A stretch of 56,122 bases of DNA from Candidatus Levybacteria bacterium RIFCSPHIGHO2_01_FULL_41_15 (lineage in GTDB: Bacteria; Patescibacteriota; Microgenomatia; Levybacterales; UBA12049), in assembly GCA_001782165.1 (NCBI GenBank), contig MFNV01000009.1, positions 1-56,122 on the forward strand, read 5' to 3'. Numbering within the stretch: position 1 is the stretch's first letter; every line of letters starts with the position of its first letter. This document shows, piece after piece, positions 42,403-50,806 of this stretch. Below the pieces are notes generated by a model. That model ran no database searches and was not told where the DNA came from. It worked only from the letters and a program-made list of their open reading frames with translations. Both the position numbers and the translations under genes were made by a program.

Positions 42403-43410
42403 TTAAATATTCGTTGAGCCTTTGTAGATTTTGGGTGTCAGCCAATCAACCGGCGGATTTTTTCCCTGCTTGCCCTGAGCTTGTCGAAGGGTTTTACCTT
42501 GCCCCCCGCCCGCCTGCTCACCTCGGCTCGTCGAAGTAGGTTGGACAGGCCAGACAGATTGATCCCTTCTGTCAAATCTCTGTTCTTGTCTTAAATCTTG
42601 TCTTGTTTCTTGTTTTTGAGAAGTTTTAGGAGAAAATATCGAAGCCTCTTCCCCTGAAATTTCATCAGTCCTCTTAAAAGACCTTACAGCACCCTTTTTG
42701 ATAAGCTCTCCTGCCATTTCAAATGCAAGGGGGCTTGTTTTTGCATTTTGAAAGTTATCTGTGGCTTTCTCAATCCCGATTAAAAGATTCTGCGCCGTGT
42801 CTATATCGATAGGAAGACCAAGGGAAATTATAAGATCTGCAATCTTCTCTGAAATTGAAGAATTATCTGGAGAAACAATTGCTATGTCTCCAAATCCCTG
42901 ATTATCAGCTTTGTTATCAATATTTATAACTTGGGTATCTTTAAGAGCCTGAGGATCAAATATCCTTTCAAGATCAGAAAGTCTTGGGGTTCCAATAACA
43001 AAAAGAAGCGTTGGATATCCCTCAGATCTTTTAAAGGCGACGTCCCTTTCTGAGAATGAAAGTCCTTCCTCGCCCGGCTTTACTATGATATTCAAGAAAC
43101 CATTCTCTAGTGTATAAGAAATTTTATCTATTTCCCCTTCTTTATAGGGAAAGGAAACTACCATATCTCCTCCCCCCCCGTCAAAATTATTCTTTACCTT
43201 ATCAATTCCAACTAGCCTTGAATGCTCAACCAAAGCTTCAGTTGGGCAGACAACACTGACATTTTTGTTCTCGCTTTGAAGCACAAGATACAAAGAAAGG
43301 GCAGATGCCATCTCATCCACTCCAGGGTTCTTACCGACAGCTATACCGATAATGGCATTCTTATCGATAAGATCTCTAAGTTGATTTGGAAATCTATTAT
43401 CCATATTCAA
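42403..43410 (-). CDS. DHH-family phosphoesterase-like protein with degenerate active site
   Basis: The 335-residue protein follows infB after two bases, where the NrnA/RecJ-like nanoRNase lies in the usual nusA-infB-rbfA-nrnA cluster. The fold pattern is recognisable: IGIAVGKNPGVDEMASALSLYLVLQ matches the NrnA HxNPDxDAxGS block but lacks its His and first Asp, and NIDNKADNQGFGDI matches the DHH block but reads DNK (165-167). Catalysis is therefore unlikely. The C-terminal 75 residues are low-complexity (Gln/Arg/Ser) and contain in-frame repeat text (42473-42541). The role may be RNA binding or scaffolding. Confidence 0.75.
   Translation of the reverse strand: MNMDNRFPNQLRDLIDKNAIIGIAVGKNPGVDEMASALSLYLVLQSENKNVSVVCPTEALVEHSRLVGIDKVKNNFDGGGGDMVVSFPYKEGEIDKISYTLENGFLNIIVKPGEEGLSFSERDVAFKRSEGYPTLLFVIGTPRLSDLERIFDPQALKDTQVINIDNKADNQGFGDIAIVSPDNSSISEKIADLIISLGLPIDIDTAQNLLIGIEKATDNFQNAKTSPLAFEMAGELIKKGAVRSFKRTDEISGEEASIFSPKTSQKQETRQDLRQEQRFDRRDQSVWPVQPTSTSRGEQAGGGQGKTLRQAQGKQGKNPPVDWLTPKIYKGSTNI
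42473..42541. repeat. In-frame GC-rich repeat units with CCCTGAGCTTGTCGAAGGG
   Basis: CCCTGAGCTTGTCGAAGGG (42473-42491) and a diverged CACCTCGGCTCGTCGAAGTAGG about 30 bases later flank a CCCCCCGCCCGCCTGC stretch. I recall the first word as a common dispersed short repeat in several bacterial genomes (memory, not checked). It is translated as part of the protein's low-complexity tail. Confidence 0.6.
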
Positions 43411-43412
43411 AT

Positions 43413-44960
43413 TTAACCATGCGATATTAACATATCTCCTATAGTAAAGTCAAGAAAAGGAGATACGATTATCCCTGCTTCATTTCCTTTTTCAGCCTTT
43501 GATATTGGATTTTTTCCTTGCCGCAAGGAGACAACTGCAGTCTCTCCCAAAATTTCGTCATTTCTGACAAGTCTTACCTTATCTCCTTTTGCCATTCGCC
43601 CGTCTGTAATCGTAACACCCATGACTTTAGTCTTTTCATAAGGAAAAGAGGCGACAATTTTAGCTATTCCAAGAATTTCTTCCTCCATAGAAAGTTTTCT
43701 GCCTTCAAGTACGTCTTTTATTTCATCTATGAGTTCATAAATTAAATTGTAATTCTTAAGAAGAACTTTTTCGGTTCTTGCAAGTTTTAGGATTTCAGGT
43801 TTTAATTTTGTGTTAAATCCTATAACAAGTGCTCCGGTTGATTTTGCAAGAATAATATCGGCGGGAGTAATCTCTCCTGTTTTTTTATGGATAACATTTA
43901 TTTGCCCGGGAAGAGCATTTAAGATCGCCTCAAGTGACCCAAATGTATCCGCACAAAGAATCACAGAGAGAAGATGGGTATCGTCTTGGGCTAATGCTGT
44001 AGTTGCTGGTATAGTTTGACGTTTGGCGTTTGACGCAACGGGCTGTAATACCGAATAACCTTTACCCGATTCCTTGTGAGAAACCCCAGCCCCTTTCTTT
44101 TTTACTATTGAACCTACTGCCGGTGCCTTTTCAAATCCCAAAACTTCAACTGGCTCGCCGATCGTGACACTCTCAAGTCTTCTCCCATTTAAGTCATTCA
44201 AACTTTTTACCCTTCCCGATATGCCTTCTGAGACTATCTCATCCCGAATTCTTATGGTTCCGTTTTTGATAACAATTGTTGCAAGAGGTCCTCTTCTTAT
44301 ATCCTGTTTTGAATCAATTACAACTGCTTGAAACTCTCCTTGAGAGCTTTGCCGTGCGTCGCCGAAGGATTTGACGGCGGCGCGGGTTTTATTTTCGGAT
44401 TTAAGTTCATCAACCAAAAGAATCAAACTTAAAAGTTCTTTTATGTTGGTGTTTGTCTTTGCAGAAATTTCTATTATAGGCACATCGCCCCCATAACCTT
44501 CAAGAGCTATCCCCTCCTTCATAAGCTCTCCTTTTACCTTTTCGGGATTTTTTTCGGGCAAATCGGATTTGGTCAACACCACAATAAAGGGGATTTTGGA
44601 GGATTTAAGGACATGAATGCTTTCCTTTGTCTGAGGCATTACCCCGTCAACAGAGGAAACAACAAGAAGCCCGATGTCGGCTGCCATCCCCCCTCTTTCT
44701 CTCATTTTCGGAAATGCTTCGTGTCCCGGAGTATCTATAAAAGTTATGCTTCTAATCTTTCCTTCATTGACGAATTCTATCTTTGAGGCTCCTATGGATT
44801 GGGTTATCCCTCCATGTTCTTTTGAAGCGATATTGGTTTTCCTTATTGCATCTAAAAGGGTAGTTTTCCCATGATCAACATGACCCAATAGGGTTACTAC
44901 GGGAGTGAATATCCGAATAGAAAGGGTTTGTTTTGATAAATTTCTTTTTTGCTTATCCAT
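43413..44960 (-). CDS. infB: Translation initiation factor IF-2, short form
   Basis: The 515-residue protein contains the G domain ([14 protein letters not shown] at about 26-39, DTPGHEAF, TKSDLPEKN), domain II, domain III and the C-terminal fMet-tRNA-binding domain (MGVTITDGRMAKGDKVRLVRN...). The long N-terminal region of typical IF-2 (E. coli 890 residues) is missing: the G domain begins about 20 residues after the start. An element-like GC-rich stretch encodes RAAVKSFGDARQSSQG between G domain and domain II. It lies between nusA and the DHH-like gene as in many bacteria. Confidence 0.97.
   Translation of the reverse strand: MDKQKRNLSKQTLSIRIFTPVVTLLGHVDHGKTTLLDAIRKTNIASKEHGGITQSIGASKIEFVNEGKIRSITFIDTPGHEAFPKMRERGGMAADIGLLVVSSVDGVMPQTKESIHVLKSSKIPFIVVLTKSDLPEKNPEKVKGELMKEGIALEGYGGDVPIIEISAKTNTNIKELLSLILLVDELKSENKTRAAVKSFGDARQSSQGEFQAVVIDSKQDIRRGPLATIVIKNGTIRIRDEIVSEGISGRVKSLNDLNGRRLESVTIGEPVEVLGFEKAPAVGSIVKKKGAGVSHKESGKGYSVLQPVASNAKRQTIPATTALAQDDTHLLSVILCADTFGSLEAILNALPGQINVIHKKTGEITPADIILAKSTGALVIGFNTKLKPEILKLARTEKVLLKNYNLIYELIDEIKDVLEGRKLSMEEEILGIAKIVASFPYEKTKVMGVTITDGRMAKGDKVRLVRNDEILGETAVVSLRQGKNPISKAEKGNEAGIIVSPFLDFTIGDMLISHG
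44350..44386. repeat. GC-rich in-frame insertion in infB
   Basis: TGCCGTGCGTCGCCGAAGG followed by ATTTGACGGCGGCGCGGG is much richer in GC than the neighbouring sequence and has imperfect self-complementarity (CGCCG/CGGCG). It encodes a linker segment, RAAVKSFGDARQ, where no conserved motif is expected. Confidence 0.5.
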
Positions 44961-45039
44961 ATATTTTTAAAATTCCAAATTATAATATCTAAATCCCAAA
45001 TAAATTCCAATTTAAAAATTCCAAACTTCTTAAACATAA
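44961..45039. repeat. AT-rich intergenic repeat between nusA and infB
   Basis: The 79-base gap is made of AATTCCAAATTATAA, AATCCCAAATAAATTCC and AATTCCAAACTTC, the same family as at 6040 and 38414. It contains TATAAT-like words near the infB start, so it may also carry a promoter. Confidence 0.5.
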
Positions 45040-46227
45040 TTATTCGGAAGTCTTTTGGGATTTTCCTTTATCTACCTTTTTTTTCTTCCTCTTTATTCGC
45101 GAGACGGAGGCGATCTGTCCATTCTCGGGTGAACTGAAAGTCGATTTACTATTTTCTTTTTGATCTTCTTTCACTTGCGGTATTTCATCTTGTTTATCTT
45201 CTAATTTTAGACTAGATGGTTTCTCTTCATTTTTAATTTCATTTTCTTCCCCCTTGCCCTCCAAAACTTTAGTGTCGGAGGGTTCTCCCTCTATCTCAAT
45301 CCTATAACCTGTCAGCTTTGATGCAAGTCTTACATTCTGACCATCTCGCCCAATAGCAAGAGGTAATTCTTCGGCCGGCACAAAAACATGGGCAGTCTTG
45401 TCCTCCTCAGAAACCTCCACCTTCACATTCTTAGCAGGCGAGAGTGCCTGCGCTATAAATTCTTTCGAATCCTCCTGCCATTGAACTATGTCAATTTTCT
45501 CAAATCCTGCAAATTCCTGAATTATTGCCTGGACTCTTACTCCCTTTTGCCCAACGCAGCTTCCCACAGGATCTATTCCCGATTGCCCAGAAAAGACTGC
45601 AACCTTGCTTCGTGAACCCGCCTCTCTTGCAATAACTTTTATAACAACACTTCCCTGTGCCACCTCAGGAACTTCACGTCTAAATAGTCCCTCCAAAAGA
45701 CCGTTGTTTGCTCGTGAAACAATAAGCTCTTCTCCTTTAAGTCCTTCTCTTATTTCCAAAAGATAAACTGCAAGTCTTTGATTTAAATGATACCTTTCGC
45801 TGGGAATCTGCTCAGAAGGAGGCATTATGGCCTCGGTTTTGCCTACATCAACAATCATATTTGGACCTGCAAACCTTAGGATCATTCCGTTCATAACTGT
45901 CCCAATCCTCATTTTATAATCTGACATTATTGCTTCTTTTTCTTTTTCTCTAATTTTTTGAAGAATTACCTGCTTGGCGGTCTGAGCTGCAATTCGACCA
46001 AACCCCGGAGGAGTTACATCCTTATCCTTAAGAAAAATTTTTGCTTCACCCGTATTTGCATCAAGCTCTGCTCTATATTCCTCTACCTCAACTTCGGGAT
46101 GATCTTTCTTATAAGCTGCGAGAATTGCATTTTTTACAGTATCCAAAACCACAGAAATATCAACGCCGCGCTCATTGGCGACTTGATTTAATGCGAGTGA
46201 AAATTCACTTCTCTGCAATGCCGGCAT
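45040..46227 (-). CDS. nusA: Transcription termination/antitermination factor NusA
   Basis: From ATG 46227 (MPALQRSEFSLALNQVANERG) the protein is 395 residues. It has the NusA N-terminal domain (ILAAYKKDHPEVEVEEYRAELD), an S1 domain (GTVMNGMILRFAGPNMIVDVG), and two KH domains (PVGSCVGQKGVRVQAIIQEF and LPLAIGRDGQNVRLASKLTG). The last 80 residues are Glu/Lys-rich and disordered, replacing the acidic repeats of E. coli NusA. The longer frame to 46257 is excluded because a promoter -10 lies at 46236-46241, eight bases before ATG 46227. Confidence 0.97.
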   Translation of the reverse strand: MPALQRSEFSLALNQVANERGVDISVVLDTVKNAILAAYKKDHPEVEVEEYRAELDANTGEAKIFLKDKDVTPPGFGRIAAQTAKQVILQKIREKEKEAIMSDYKMRIGTVMNGMILRFAGPNMIVDVGKTEAIMPPSEQIPSERYHLNQRLAVYLLEIREGLKGEELIVSRANNGLLEGLFRREVPEVAQGSVVIKVIAREAGSRSKVAVFSGQSGIDPVGSCVGQKGVRVQAIIQEFAGFEKIDIVQWQEDSKEFIAQALSPAKNVKVEVSEEDKTAHVFVPAEELPLAIGRDGQNVRLASKLTGYRIEIEGEPSDTKVLEGKGEENEIKNEEKPSSLKLEDKQDEIPQVKEDQKENSKSTFSSPENGQIASVSRIKRKKKKVDKGKSQKTSE

Positions 46228-46235
46228 AGGCAAAC

Positions 46236-46264
46236 AGTATACCAAAATAACCACCAACCTTCAA
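46236..46264 (-). promoter_or_regulatory. Promoter of nusA, predicted leaderless
   Basis: The minus strand reads TTGAAG (46259-46264), 17 bases, then TATACT (46236-46241) with an extended TGG in front. The -10 ends eight bases before ATG 46227, so the predicted mRNA has virtually no leader. Confidence 0.7.
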
Positions 46265-46338
46265 CGGTTGACTATCAAATTATTGAATTGTTTTCAGTTT
46301 GGGATTTTGAATTTGGGGATTTGTTTAGAATTTAGAAA

Positions 46339-48729
46339 TTAAGAATTAGAAATTGCAACTGTTAATTGGGGATTGTTAACTGTTAATTGCAATTTATCTC
46401 CTCTTCTTATTTCATCCTTTAAGATTTTTTGGGCGATAAGATCTTCAATATTATCCTCTATGTATCTTCTTATCGGTCTTGCTCCATACTGCCGGTCAAA
46501 TCCTTCTTTAATTACCTTTTCAATTACTAAGTTATCAAAAGAAGCCGAAATATCCTGTTCTTTAAGCTTATTTGAAAGTTCCGAAAGAAGAATTTCCGTA
46601 ACCTTTCTTACCTCATCCTCCGAAAGAGGCTTAAACACAATTATCCCATCGAACCTATTTAAAAGTTCAGGTTTGAAGGTTCCCTTTTTTTGAAGAAGTT
46701 CCAAAAGATTCTTTTGAAATTTATTATCAACTGGTGTCCCTTTTTCTACTTCCTCGCGGATAAATTCAGATCCTGCATTTGAGGTTGCAATTACTATCGA
46801 ATCGATAAATGAAACTGTTTTTCCCTTGTTGTCTGTAAGTCTTCCGTCTTCTAAGACCTGGAGGAAAAGATTCAAGATATTAGGATCTGCCTTCTCAAAC
46901 TCATCAAGAAGTACCAGAGAAAAAGGGTTATCTTTTATCTTATCCGTAAGCTCCCCAGGCGTTTCAGTCTCACCAGGAAGAGATCCCAAAAGCCTTTTTA
47001 AGGATCCCTGATTTGAGTATTCGCTCATATCAAGCCTTATCATTTTGTTTTCTCCCCCAAAGTAAAGCCGGGCCAAGACCTTTGCTGTTTCGGTTTTACC
47101 CACTCCCGTTGGACCCAGGAATAAAAATGAGATGGGTCTTTCTTCCGTCGTCAAACCTGCCCTAAGTCTTCTCATGGCTTCTGAAATTTGTGATACTGCC
47201 TCTTTTTGATCAATTACTCTTTGGTGTATTTTATCCTCAAGGTTTAAAAGAAGCTGTTTTTCTTTCCCACTGGGTTTGCCCACTGCTATGTTTGTTTTCT
47301 CTTCAACTTTAGCAATAACATCTTTCTCCTCAACAACTTTTCTGCCCGATAAAACTACAGCGGCCGTGGTATCAGATAAAAGCACGGCAGCTGAACCGGG
47401 AAGAACTTTATCCGGCAGGTATTTTTTGGCAAATTTCAAAGACGCTACTATAGATTTATAAGAAAGAGACGTTTTACTTTTCTCTTCAATCTCATCTGAT
47501 TTTCTAAAAAGCATATTTAAAGCTGTATTGGAATCAGGCTCATCCACCCTTATGATCTCGAAGTTTTCGGCAAAAGTTTTTCTTGTTTCAACAAATTTTT
47601 TATAAGCTTGAGGACTAATAGTACAGATAATCCTTATTGCACCTTTCTCAATATAAGGGGTGAGGACTCCTGAAAGATCAAGCTGAAACGAAGAAGAACC
47701 AAGAATATTTTCAACTGAAGGAATAAAAATAATAATATTTCCTGAATGAGAAACCTCTGCGATTAAAGAGTCTATCCTCGCCTCCAAAGCACCTATATTC
47801 TCCGTCCCGGCAAGAAGAGCATCAACGAGAAGCTGGTAAAATTTCTGATGGTAAAGATTACCCTTTAGGTCACCGATTAAGCTGTAAAAGGAGAGTGCGC
47901 TTGCAATTTCTCTTCTTCCTGATCCTTCTTCTCCTACAAGAAGGGCACTTTTTCCTTTATACATTGCCTCCAAAAGCTGTCGGAACTCTTCCTCCCTTCC
48001 TAAGATTGTTGGTTTTTTTCTAAGGATTTCCCCTGTTAAATCCAGCATGTATTTCCTAGCTTCTATAGTCCAGCCTGTGACCCAATCTTCTGCAATCCCT
48101 AAACCCGGGAATTCTATTCTGAAAGGCTTAGGGTTTTCCTCTTTAGAAAATCTTGCCCTAGTCCATAATAAAATTTGCATAAACTCTTCTTTCTTAAGCC
48201 CTTTATTAAACAAAAGTTTTGTCGCACTTTCGGAAAGAAGCAGATACGATGCAAAAAGATCGGCTGTTGTTATGAATTTTCCGTTAAGTTTTTTGACCGT
48301 TTCAAAAGCAGTTTTGACGATTTGATCTTTGGAAATCTTTATATCTATTATCTCTTCAGGTTTTAATATGTCTGATTTTTCCATAATGAAATCCACAGCC
48401 TCCATCTTCACCATTTTTTTAATCAGCGTTTCTGAATCTTTACTTGTTTGAAAAAGGGCAAGGGCAGGAAGAGTAAATGAATCAAAAATATTTTTGCCCT
48501 GCCTGCCGGCAGGCAGGCCGTCATTTTTTGAAACCTCAAGTTTAGGTGAAATTTTTGAAATCTTGAACCTTAGGAAAACTTCAAAAATCAAAAGAAGTGA
48601 TAAAAAAAATACAAACAGACTGCTCTCCTCTGAGATAATCAGGAAAAATAAAAGAAGGAACACAAAAAGTCTTAAGACTTTCGCTATGGGAAAGTTAAGA
48701 AAAGAAAAAATTCTTGCGTAATCTTTCAT
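46339..48729 (-). CDS. Membrane-anchored ClpC/ClpA-type AAA+ protein with an inactive first ATPase domain
   Basis: The 796-residue protein starts with two membrane helices (about 18-33 and 36-54), absent from normal ClpC. A Clp_N-like helical region follows (about 85-195). D1 has a Walker A-position sequence GEEGSGRR (266-273), where the required Lys-Thr is Arg-Arg, and its Walker B reads IIIFIPSVE with Pro and Ser in place of Asp-Glu (337-338), so D1 cannot hydrolyse ATP. D2 is intact: GPTGVGKT (539-546), LVLLDE (605-610) and the Arg-finger region PELLNRFD. No ClpP-binding IGF/LGF loop is seen. A 20-base palindrome (48498) is translated in the linker. Its start overlaps the 48726 gene by four bases. 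Confidence 0.85.
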   Translation of the reverse strand: MKDYARIFSFLNFPIAKVLRLFVFLLLFFLIISEESSLFVFFLSLLLIFEVFLRFKISKISPKLEVSKNDGLPAGRQGKNIFDSFTLPALALFQTSKDSETLIKKMVKMEAVDFIMEKSDILKPEEIIDIKISKDQIVKTAFETVKKLNGKFITTADLFASYLLLSESATKLLFNKGLKKEEFMQILLWTRARFSKEENPKPFRIEFPGLGIAEDWVTGWTIEARKYMLDLTGEILRKKPTILGREEEFRQLLEAMYKGKSALLVGEEGSGRREIASALSFYSLIGDLKGNLYHQKFYQLLVDALLAGTENIGALEARIDSLIAEVSHSGNIIIFIPSVENILGSSSFQLDLSGVLTPYIEKGAIRIICTISPQAYKKFVETRKTFAENFEIIRVDEPDSNTALNMLFRKSDEIEEKSKTSLSYKSIVASLKFAKKYLPDKVLPGSAAVLLSDTTAAVVLSGRKVVEEKDVIAKVEEKTNIAVGKPSGKEKQLLLNLEDKIHQRVIDQKEAVSQISEAMRRLRAGLTTEERPISFLFLGPTGVGKTETAKVLARLYFGGENKMIRLDMSEYSNQGSLKRLLGSLPGETETPGELTDKIKDNPFSLVLLDEFEKADPNILNLFLQVLEDGRLTDNKGKTVSFIDSIVIATSNAGSEFIREEVEKGTPVDNKFQKNLLELLQKKGTFKPELLNRFDGIIVFKPLSEDEVRKVTEILLSELSNKLKEQDISASFDNLVIEKVIKEGFDRQYGARPIRRYIEDNIEDLIAQKILKDEIRRGDKLQLTVNNPQLTVAISNS
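48498..48517. repeat. Perfect 20-base palindrome inside a coding region
   Basis: CCTGCCTGCCGGCAGGCAGG is perfectly self-complementary and is read in frame as LPAGRQG between the membrane part and the Clp_N-like part of the ClpC-like protein. It is strikingly GC-rich against its surroundings and looks like a short mobile repeat. Confidence 0.8.
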
Positions 48730-49052
48730 AAAAAAAGAATCAGAACAGTACCCACAGGCCAGAAAAGAAACGTTATGAAGAATAAGATTTCAAAAATAAG
48801 AATCAAAAAGAATATGAGAAGTTCGGCGCTTATAACAAAAGTCTTGATAAAAATTCCCATGGCGATGGAAAATGCAACCAATCCTTTCCTGTATTCGTTT
48901 TTCCATGGCTTAAAATAAGTTTTTATTAAAAGAGGAAGTGACAAAAGTTGAAGCGTTGAATTGTTTAGCGAAGAAAAAAATCTTATGAGTCCTATCGGCG
49001 CTTCCAAATACCAAAATTTTAAAAAAATTATGGGTATCGATAAGTAAAACAT
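48726..49052 (-). CDS. Polytopic small membrane protein coupled to the membrane ClpC
   Basis: The 108-residue protein is almost entirely hydrophobic, with about three membrane helices (about 1-20, 58-76 and 77-108). A short polar loop (LIKTYFKPWKNEYRKG, about 43-58) lies between them. I recognise no family. Its stop overlaps the start of the membrane-anchored ClpC-like gene by four bases, so the two are made together and may form one complex. It follows the subtilase gene by about 44 bases. Confidence 0.7.
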   Translation of the reverse strand: MFYLSIPIIFLKFWYLEAPIGLIRFFSSLNNSTLQLLSLPLLIKTYFKPWKNEYRKGLVAFSIAMGIFIKTFVISAELLIFFLILIFEILFFITFLFWPVGTVLILFL

Positions 49053-49096
49053 TTTATTATCTTCTTTAGTGTAGGAACTTTTGAACTAAATATCAA

Positions 49097-50806
49097 TTAA
49101 TTACTTGGGGTACAAATTAATTGGCATTGCTGAATAACTTTTTGTGCAGGCGGACAATTTGGATCGACGACACAATTATATGTTTTAATTGGCGTTGGGG
49201 TGGGCGTTGGGCTTGATCCTCCCGAACCTCCGCCTGTTGGCGTAGGCGTTGATTGAGCAGGAGTAGTTGGAGTTGGTGTTACACCAGGTGGTAAAGTAGG
49301 TGTAGGTGTTGGCACTCCAGGTGGTAGAGTAGGGGTTGGGGCACCCGGCGGCGCACCACTTGAGCAAGCTTGTAACGCTTTAAAGACATTTAGTCTTGGA
49401 CCAATCGGTTTATCTGTCGAGATAGGGTCTGCGCTTGCAACTAAACAATCACTGACTTGTTGTGGAGTAAGGTTTGGATAAAGAAATAAAACAAGAGCCG
49501 CTGCACCTGCAACATGAGGCGAAGCCATACTTGTCCCTTGATAATTATAACTGTATCCTCCTCCAGGGACGGTCGAAATGATACAACTTGATACGGTACA
49601 CACCCCACCTGATATTTTTTTATCTCCACCGGGTGCCGCTAACTCAACGACAGAGCCATGATTTGAATAATAAGCCCTTTGGTCATTTGGTCCTGTTGCT
49701 GCCACGGTAACCACTCCACTGCAAGAGGCTGGTGAAAAGCCAGAAGCATCTGCATTACTATTCCCTGCCGCAACTACCACAACTACCCCTTTACTCAATG
49801 CATAATTAATTGCATCTTGATATAAAAAATCGCAGGATCTTGCTCCTCCAAGGCTCATGTTTATGACACGCGCTCCGTTGTCTACCGCGTACCTTATTCC
49901 TTGCACTATCCCACTACTTGGTCCACTCCCACCACTACCCAAAACCTTTACAGCCATAAGTTTTAAATCCCAATTAATTCCACTAACACCTATCTTGTTA
50001 TTAGCTAATGCTCCGATTGTTCCCGCAACATGAGTACCATGACCTTTATCATCTCTTGGATCATCTGAGCCACTAATAAAATTTTTGCCTTTTATTATAT
50101 CGTCTGGTAAATCTTGATGGGTATAGTCAATTCCTGTATCTATCACTGCTGCAGTTACGCTTTTACTTCCCTTTGCTGCATCCCATGCATCACTCATTTG
50201 AATTTTTTGAAGCCCCCACATTTGAGGATAATATAGATCATCTGGAGTAGTTGCGAATATTTCATCAATAAAGTTTGGTTGAGTACCCTCTATAAAGCCA
50301 TACTTCAAATACAGATTTTGGACAATTATAGCATCACTGCCTGATTTAAGTTTTAGTAGATAGTGTCTTCTTAGCATTGGGTCTTTTGAGTCTTTGAATA
50401 ATTTTTCTTTATATGTAACACCTGCCTGTTTGTCTAATTCTTGAAAGAGGGATAAATATTCCTGCGGTGTCATCTGTTTTTGAATATTATCCCGCCAAAA
50501 AATCTTAATCTTTCCACCAATACTTCTTTGTTTTTTTTCTCTTTCTCCTATAGCTTGTTCTAGTTCCCCAGGAGAAAAACCAGCTTTGTATTTTACAATT
50601 ACTTGGCCTGATACATAACTTGCCGGCTCGTAATATTTTGCTGTCCTTTCAGTGACAGCAAGCTTCTGTGGCTTTTTAAATATTGTTACAACTAGTAAAT
50701 AAGCAAAAAAAATTACCAATATCCCTAAAATGATATAAGCTATTTTTTTGGACTGGGAAAAACTTTTAAAACGGTTGAACAATTGCGTTAGTTTCGACAT
50801 TGTCAA
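49097..50806 (-). CDS. Membrane-anchored subtilisin-like serine protease (S8)
   Basis: The 569-residue protein has an N-terminal membrane helix (about 22-43), a propeptide-like domain (about 64-160: YVSGQVIVKYKAGFSP ... KLKSGSDAII), and a subtilase domain. Its catalytic triad is Asp223 (VIDTGID), His256 (HGTHVAG) and Ser426 (GTSMASP), with Asn349 (AAGNS) in the oxyanion hole. The C-terminal 90 residues are a Pro/Thr-rich stalk plus a short Cys-rich end. It is thus an extracellular protease tethered to the membrane. The upstream gene overlaps it by 41 bases and encodes a second copy of the propeptide-like domain. No LPxTG-type sorting signal is seen. Confidence 0.93.
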   Translation of the reverse strand: MTMSKLTQLFNRFKSFSQSKKIAYIILGILVIFFAYLLVVTIFKKPQKLAVTERTAKYYEPASYVSGQVIVKYKAGFSPGELEQAIGEREKKQRSIGGKIKIFWRDNIQKQMTPQEYLSLFQELDKQAGVTYKEKLFKDSKDPMLRRHYLLKLKSGSDAIIVQNLYLKYGFIEGTQPNFIDEIFATTPDDLYYPQMWGLQKIQMSDAWDAAKGSKSVTAAVIDTGIDYTHQDLPDDIIKGKNFISGSDDPRDDKGHGTHVAGTIGALANNKIGVSGINWDLKLMAVKVLGSGGSGPSSGIVQGIRYAVDNGARVINMSLGGARSCDFLYQDAINYALSKGVVVVVAAGNSNADASGFSPASCSGVVTVAATGPNDQRAYYSNHGSVVELAAPGGDKKISGGVCTVSSCIISTVPGGGYSYNYQGTSMASPHVAGAAALVLFLYPNLTPQQVSDCLVASADPISTDKPIGPRLNVFKALQACSSGAPPGAPTPTLPPGVPTPTPTLPPGVTPTPTTPAQSTPTPTGGGSGGSSPTPTPTPIKTYNCVVDPNCPPAQKVIQQCQLICTPSN

